Below the pieces are notes generated by a model, which saw only the letters and a program-made list of their open reading frames with translations, made no database searches and had not been told where the DNA came from. A program made the translations under genes and the position numbers. This document shows positions 6,899 through 11,001 of a stretch of 11,001 bases of DNA, piece after piece (position 1 is the stretch's first letter; every line of letters begins with the position of its first letter). Location: contig CALZOH010000104.1 of the NCBI GenBank assembly GCA_945827465.1, positions 1 through 11,001 on the forward strand, read 5' to 3'. The DNA is from an uncultured Prevotellaceae bacterium. Lineage in GTDB: Bacteria; Bacteroidota; Bacteroidia; Bacteroidales; Bacteroidaceae.

Positions 6899-6916
6899 TA
6901 ACTTTGTGCAAAGTTA
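6899..6916 (+). promoter_or_regulatory. Promoter of the GH50-like gene overlapping an 18-base perfect inverted repeat
   Basis: The plus strand at 6899-6906 reads TAACTTTG, a TAnnTTTG -7 element about 25 bases ahead of the ATG at 6931. It is the left arm of a perfect inverted repeat, TAACTTTG-TG-CAAAGTTA. The right arm, read on the minus strand (6916-6909), is therefore an identical -7 element pointing toward the rhamnosidase gene. I see no convincing -33 element for the plus direction. The repeat could be an operator over the start site, a bidirectional promoter, or both. Confidence 0.6.
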
Positions 6917-6930
6917 AATACATCCCGACA

Positions 6931-8874
6931 ATGAAAACCATCCTATTACTTTTGCTTGCCGTTTGGCTCTGCGGCCCTGTATCGGCCGAGGGCATCCGCC
7001 GTATTACGTTCGATCCGCGCTATGAAGTGGCCGGAGAGAAGCTCGCGTTGAAAGAAATCAACCCGTCTCTGCCGCGTGACTGGAGTCGTTTCCGTTACGT
7101 GGTGCTCGAATACCGCATCACCACGTCCCAGCGCTTCCACGTCGGCCTTACCACGCGGGGCGGCTACAACGAACTGCGTGTGATGTGCTACGTACCCAAT
7201 GCCTGGAACCGCCTGGTGATACCTCTTCGGTTCTTTACCGACCAGCCCGGTTCGGCCATTGACCTCGCTGCCACCTACAATCAGCCCCGGTTCACGGGCT
7301 GGATTAACCTCGGCGGCCATCGCTGTCCCCTGGTCGACGTCGATTCCATCGGTTTTCGCATGCAATGTCCCATCGGGCAACCCTCGCTCGAACTGCGTAA
7401 TGTCTATCTCACTCGCGAAGATCCGGGCGACCTCTATATGGAGACCCGTCCTGCGGTCGATGAGTTCGGTCAGAACAACTTGATTGACTATGCAGGGAAA
7501 GTAAAATCGCTCTCGGAGCTGCAGCAACAGTGGCGGGCCGAAGAGGCCGAAGAGGTGTCTACCGCTCCGTTCAACTATTCGCGCTACGGTGGTTACCTTC
7601 AAAAGAAACTCAAAGCCACCGGCTTCTTTCGCGTGCAGAAGCTGAAAGACCGGTGGTGGCTCGTTGATCCCGACGGATACCTCTTCCTCTCGGTCGGAGT
7701 GGACTGCGTTCACCTCAGTAACGGGGGCAGTGTGAGGGGCGTCAACCGTCGCGGCGGCATGTTCAAGGAGCTGCCGCCGGCCGATGTGCTCCGTCTCATG
7801 GGACAAGTCAACGCCGAAACGGGCGAGCCCGTCCCGTCCTTCGGCTGGTGGAACCTCTATCGGCGTTATGGCAGCCAGTTTGAAGCCAAGGCCACGGACA
7901 TGATATTCAAACGCATGGATAAATGGGGCATCAACACCATTGCCAACTGGTCAGACGGACGCATTGCCCAGGCCGGGCGCAAGGCGTTTCTGCATCAACT
8001 CTACGATCTCGGCCTCTCAGGCAGCCTCATGGGACTGGCCGACGTCTACGATCCTGACTTTGTCAGCCACCTCGACCGTTCGTTGGCCCGACAAGTAGCC
8101 TCATTAAAGGATCATCCTTGGCTCATCGGCTACTTCCTCGGTAACGAACCGGCCTGGCTCGGACGCGAACGAGCCCTGTGTCAGATGATACTCGACGGCG
8201 GCGACCGTCCTATCAAGCAGGCCCTGCGCTCTTACCTCTCCCAACATGGCGACTCCGACGCTTCCCGCTCCGACTTCGTGTATGAAACCTTTGCCACCTT
8301 CCTCGGGCAGACCGACACACTGCTCAAGAAGCACGACCCCCATCACTTGAACCTGGGCATGCGCTTCGGCGATCCCTACGGTTTGAGCGAACGTTTGCTC
8401 CGACTCTGCGGCCGTCACTTCGACGTCTACAGCTTCAACTGTTACGACAAAGCCCCGCGCAAGGACGGACTGGACCGTATTCGCGACCTCACCGACCTCC
8501 CCATCATGATAGGTGAGTTTCATTTTGGTTCTGTCGACCGTGGTTACGGTCAATCCCTCTGGCAAACCGACAACGAGTCAGCCCGGGCGCAAGCCTACCG
8601 GTATTATGTAGAACAAGCCTACGCCCATCCCTCGCTCGTAGGCACGGCATATTTCCAGTGGGCCGACCAAGACATGCTCGGACGCTTCGATGGTGAGAAC
8701 TATCACTGCGGTCTGGTCGACGTCACCGACCGTCCCTATGCCGAGCAGGTAGCGGCAATGACCCTCACTGCAACCCGACTCTACGACATCCACTCCGGCC
8801 GCACGGCTCCGTTCAGCCAGGCCGTAAAGCGGATGCGGGGTCATGGCGGACTGCCCAACCTTTGGAACAAATAG
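6931..8874 (+). CDS. Secreted GH50-like glycoside hydrolase (clan GH-A, beta-agarase/beta-galactosidase-like)
   Basis: The 647-residue product starts with MKTILLLLLAVWLCGPVSA, a clear signal peptide; an upstream TTG start at 6904 would lie inside the -7 promoter element and is rejected. Residues about 20-165 form a beta-sandwich, carbohydrate-binding-like region. A linker with PAVDEFGQNN and the motif TGFFRVQKLKDRWWLVDPDG introduce the catalytic TIM barrel (about 215-630). GYFLGNEPAW holds Glu406, the probable acid/base, and MIGEFHFGSVDRG holds Glu529, the probable nucleophile. This GEFHFG-x-x-DRG signature is the one I associate with GH50 agarases, and the domain order fits too. True substrate is open: GH50 enzymes cut agar-type beta-1,4-galactans, but the divergent GH78 rhamnosidase suggests a rhamnose-bearing glycan. 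GH42 or an unassigned GH-A family are the alternatives. Confidence 0.8.
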   Translation: MKTILLLLLAVWLCGPVSAEGIRRITFDPRYEVAGEKLALKEINPSLPRDWSRFRYVVLEYRITTSQRFHVGLTTRGGYNELRVMCYVPNAWNRLVIPLRFFTDQPGSAIDLAATYNQPRFTGWINLGGHRCPLVDVDSIGFRMQCPIGQPSLELRNVYLTREDPGDLYMETRPAVDEFGQNNLIDYAGKVKSLSELQQQWRAEEAEEVSTAPFNYSRYGGYLQKKLKATGFFRVQKLKDRWWLVDPDGYLFLSVGVDCVHLSNGGSVRGVNRRGGMFKELPPADVLRLMGQVNAETGEPVPSFGWWNLYRRYGSQFEAKATDMIFKRMDKWGINTIANWSDGRIAQAGRKAFLHQLYDLGLSGSLMGLADVYDPDFVSHLDRSLARQVASLKDHPWLIGYFLGNEPAWLGRERALCQMILDGGDRPIKQALRSYLSQHGDSDASRSDFVYETFATFLGQTDTLLKKHDPHHLNLGMRFGDPYGLSERLLRLCGRHFDVYSFNCYDKAPRKDGLDRIRDLTDLPIMIGEFHFGSVDRGYGQSLWQTDNESARAQAYRYYVEQAYAHPSLVGTAYFQWADQDMLGRFDGENYHCGLVDVTDRPYAEQVAAMTLTATRLYDIHSGRTAPFSQAVKRMRGHGGLPNLWNK

Positions 8875-8910
8875 ACATCGCGGTCGTAGCTCCCTCTTTC
8901 AAAAAAGCAT

Positions 8911-8918
8911 TACCTTTG
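8911..8918 (+). promoter_or_regulatory. Promoter -7 element for surE-lpxB
   Basis: TACCTTTG matches the Bacteroidetes TAnnTTTG -7 consensus and ends 25 bases before the surE ATG, inside the 69-base gap after the GH50-like gene. No clear TTTG lies 17-23 bases upstream, so the -33 element is weak or absent. I see no terminator hairpin for the preceding gene in the gap, so some read-through into surE is possible. Confidence 0.6.
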
Positions 8919-8943
8919 TAACAACATCAAATCATATCAGTTC

Positions 8944-9708
8944 ATGAGCATGAAACCTCTGATCCTCCTCTCCAACGATGACGGCGTGGCTGCCAAGGGT
9001 CTGCAGTCACTCATCACCATGTTGCAACCACTCGGTCATCTCTTTGTCATGGCCCCCGACCGGGCTCGTTCGGGAGCGGCCTGCAGCATCACCAGCGAAA
9101 TACCGGTCCGTTCGACGCTGGTGCGCTCCGAAGACGGCCTCACCGTCTATTCGTGCACCGGAACTCCCGTCGATTGCGTCAAGCTCGCACTCGATCAGAT
9201 GCTGGGCAGACAGCCTGACTTGGTTGTAGGAGGCATCAACCACGGAAGTAATGCCACCATCAACGTCCATTACTCCGGCACCATGGGTGTTGCCATCGAA
9301 GGCGCCCTTCAAGGACTGCCCGCCGTAGCCTTCTCGCTCGTCGACCAAGACCCGAATGCCGACTTTTCACCCTTGACCCCCTATGTGCAAAGCATCACGG
9401 CCGAAGTGCTGAGGCGAGGTTTGCCCTATGGTTCGTGTCTGAACGTCAATTTTCCCGCTGTCACGCCCCTCAAAGGAGTGCGGATGTGTCGCATGGGATA
9501 CTCGCGTTGGGCAGATGAATACACCGTCTGCCGGCATCCCAGAGGAGGTCGCTACTATTGGTTGGGCGGAGAGTGTATCGACGACGAGCCTGACGAAACC
9601 GATACCGACTCGTGGGCTTTGAAAAATGACTATGTAGCCATTACACCCGTTCGCGTCGACGTCACCGACAACGCATTGTTAGACCAATTATCCGACTGGC
9701 CACTATGA
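8944..9708 (+). CDS. surE: 5'/3'-nucleotidase SurE (survival protein)
   Basis: SurE is a cytoplasmic metal-dependent phosphatase that dephosphorylates nucleoside monophosphates. The 254-residue length is typical. The metal-site residues all appear: Asp12 and Asp13 in LLSNDDGVAAKGL, Ser43 in APDRARSGAA and Asn99 in GGINHGSNATINVHYSGTMG, the last followed by the family signature that leads into the core. SCTGTPVDCVKLAL (about 71-84) is also typical. A second ATG lies at 8950 and would give MKPLILLSNDDG, the more usual SurE beginning, so the start may be two codons later. Its stop overlaps the lpxB start (ATGA, 9705-9708), suggesting translational coupling. I recall surE next to lpxB in other Bacteroidales, so this looks like a conserved housekeeping pair. 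Confidence 0.96.
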   Translation: MSMKPLILLSNDDGVAAKGLQSLITMLQPLGHLFVMAPDRARSGAACSITSEIPVRSTLVRSEDGLTVYSCTGTPVDCVKLALDQMLGRQPDLVVGGINHGSNATINVHYSGTMGVAIEGALQGLPAVAFSLVDQDPNADFSPLTPYVQSITAEVLRRGLPYGSCLNVNFPAVTPLKGVRMCRMGYSRWADEYTVCRHPRGGRYYWLGGECIDDEPDETDTDSWALKNDYVAITPVRVDVTDNALLDQLSDWPL

Positions 9709-10862
9709 AATATTTCCTGATAGCCGGCGAAGCCAGCGGCGATTTACATGCTTCGAGGCTGATGCAAGCCATTAAAGAGCGTGATCCTAAGGCTGAATAC
9801 TGTTTCTTCGGAGGCGATCGCATGAGTGCCGTGGGTGGCGTGCGCATCCGACACTACAAAAACATTGCGTACATGGGCTTCATACCCGTCTTGCTTCACG
9901 CACGAACCATCTTGAAAGGCATGCGAACCTGTCGTCAGTGTATCATGAGGTGGCATCCCGACGTGGTGATACTCGTTGACTACCCTGGCTTCAACCTATC
10001 CATTGCCAAATACGTTCGCACCCAGACCGAGATACCCGTGTACTACTACATCTCGCCCAAGATTTGGGCTTGGAAAGAGCACCGCATTCGCGATATACGT
10101 GCTTACGTCAACCAACTCTTCTCCATCCTGCCCTTTGAGGTACCGTTTTTTGAGCAGAAACACCATTATCCCATTCATTACGTAGGGAACCCCTCGGTCG
10201 ATGAAATCTCGGAATACGTTCAACGGCACCCGCGCAACATCGATGCCTTCTTCGCCCACTACCGACTGGACGAGAAGCCCGTCATAGCGCTCTTGCCCGG
10301 CAGTCGTCGGCAGGAGATCAAAGACAACCTCGCTGTCATGTGCCGCGCGGCGAAGCCTTATCTGCAAGCAGGTTACCAAGTAGTAGTAGCCGGCGTGTCC
10401 GACATTTCCGAGAAATACTATCGTCGCCACTATTCCGACCTGTTCTCCACCCCCGGAATGCACTTCATCGTCGACGATACGCTCCGACTGTTGCAGCATG
10501 CCGAGGTCGCCCTCGTCACGTCGGGCACGGCCACGCTCGAAACCGCCCTCATGCGCGTTCCGCAGGTCGTGTGTTACTATGCACCCTTAGGTCCGTTGGT
10601 ACGTTTTCTCAAGAAGCATTTGCTCAAGGTGCCCTATATCTCCTTGGTTAATCTCATCGTCGACCGCGAAGTCGTGCCCGAACTCATCGGTGACAAGATG
10701 TGTGTAAGCGAACTCCGCCGTCGGCTCGCCCTCATCGTCAAAGGCGGCGAGGGCAGGGCAGCCCAGCTCAACGGCTACGAAGACATGATCAACCGCTTAG
10801 GTCCCGCCGGTGCCCCCCAACGTGCCGCCGACATCATGCTGCAACTGCTTCAAAACAAATAA
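9705..10862 (+). CDS. lpxB: Lipid-A-disaccharide synthase LpxB (GT19)
   Basis: LpxB joins UDP-2,3-diacylglucosamine and lipid X into the lipid A disaccharide at the cytoplasmic face of the inner membrane. The 385-residue length is close to the usual 380. Family motifs appear in order: the N-terminal GEASGDLHASRLM (8-20), FFGGDRM, YMGFIPVL, VDYPGFNLSIAKYVR (about 90), YYISPKIWAWKEHRI (about 115-130), LPFEVPFFE, YVGNPSVDE, LLPGSRRQEI (about 194-203), and VTSGTATLETALMRVPQVVCYY (about 270-291), part of the C-terminal nucleotide-sugar lobe. Proteobacterial enzymes read DAPDF where this one has DYPGF, a difference I believe is normal for Bacteroidetes. It overlaps surE by four bases. Its presence means the organism makes lipid A, that is, it has an outer membrane. 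Confidence 0.97.
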   Translation: MKYFLIAGEASGDLHASRLMQAIKERDPKAEYCFFGGDRMSAVGGVRIRHYKNIAYMGFIPVLLHARTILKGMRTCRQCIMRWHPDVVILVDYPGFNLSIAKYVRTQTEIPVYYYISPKIWAWKEHRIRDIRAYVNQLFSILPFEVPFFEQKHHYPIHYVGNPSVDEISEYVQRHPRNIDAFFAHYRLDEKPVIALLPGSRRQEIKDNLAVMCRAAKPYLQAGYQVVVAGVSDISEKYYRRHYSDLFSTPGMHFIVDDTLRLLQHAEVALVTSGTATLETALMRVPQVVCYYAPLGPLVRFLKKHLLKVPYISLVNLIVDREVVPELIGDKMCVSELRRRLALIVKGGEGRAAQLNGYEDMINRLGPAGAPQRAADIMLQLLQNK

Positions 10863-10903
10863 ACCCACCCCGACCAACCATTCCACGCATGCCCATTTTT
10901 CAC

Positions 10904-11001
10904 CGAACAGGTGTAATCATCAACCGTATTCAGTCCCGACAATAACCGAACAGGTGTAATTATAAACCATATTCAGCCGTGACAATCATCGAACAGGTGT
11001 A
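10904..11001. repeat. Tandem direct repeat, 43-base period, continuing past the window end
   Basis: The motif CGAACAGGTGTA begins at 10904, 10947 and 10990, exactly 43 bases apart. The first two complete units (10904-10946 and 10947-10989) agree at 35 of 43 positions; the third is cut after 12 matching bases. CGAACAGGTGTAAT, TATTCAG and GACAAT are invariant. Differences fall at unit positions 15, 18, 23, 31, 33, 34, 41 and 43. The period is not a multiple of three, so it is not a coding repeat. The array begins 41 bases after the lpxB stop. I see no strong hairpin in the unit. Confidence 0.85.

Noticed and set aside
6946..7806. A 286-codon open frame on the minus strand opposite the GH50-like gene
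   Set aside because: It is a shadow of the real gene: no family resemblance, and it would start in the middle of the catalytic domain coding sequence.
10904..11001. CRISPR array
   Set aside because: The whole 43-base unit is conserved, including the part that would be spacer, and the period is too short for a repeat plus spacer of usual size. No cas gene is visible.

Overview
The window reads as a contig end from a Bacteroidota genome, most likely a Prevotella-like member of the Bacteroidales. The reasons are a -7 promoter element of the form TAnnTTTG ahead of four transcription units, few obvious Shine-Dalgarno sites, a Bacteroidetes-type ECF sigma/envelope gene cluster, surE overlapping lpxB, and carbohydrate-active enzymes of the kind these bacteria export. 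The genus is an inference. Bases 1-46 are not biological: they are an Illumina Nextera adapter (tail of P5, an 8-base i5 index, the Read 1 transposon end) left on the contig.

Left block (47-3845, all on the minus strand, reading toward the contig end). A promoter near 3840 starts a run of closely spaced genes: a 103-residue secreted protein that is little more than a signal peptide plus a C-terminal-domain-like beta module; an L,D-transpeptidase of the YcbB/LdtD type; an ECF sigma factor only 12 bases downstream; a small single-pass membrane protein in the usual anti-sigma position; a CpxP/Spy-like periplasmic coiled-coil protein; and the first 75 codons of a probable mltG, cut off by the adapter. 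Peptidoglycan cross-linking, glycan-strand cleavage and a sigma factor with probable sensor proteins in one run suggest a cell-envelope stress or remodelling operon.

Middle block (4042-8874). A large GH78 alpha-L-rhamnosidase (minus strand, ending in a clear rho-independent terminator) and a GH50-like clan GH-A glycoside hydrolase (plus strand) are transcribed divergently from a 119-base intergenic region. That region carries a -7 element for each direction plus an 18-base perfect inverted repeat that itself reads as a -7 element on both strands. Both enzymes have export signals and both keep their expected catalytic acids, so they probably act together on a rhamnose-containing plant or algal glycan. 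No susC/susD pair or local regulator is visible.

Right block (8911-11001, plus strand). surE and lpxB (lipid A disaccharide synthase) overlap by four bases and share one promoter. Forty-one bases after lpxB a tandem repeat with a period of exactly 43 bases begins and runs off the end of the window.
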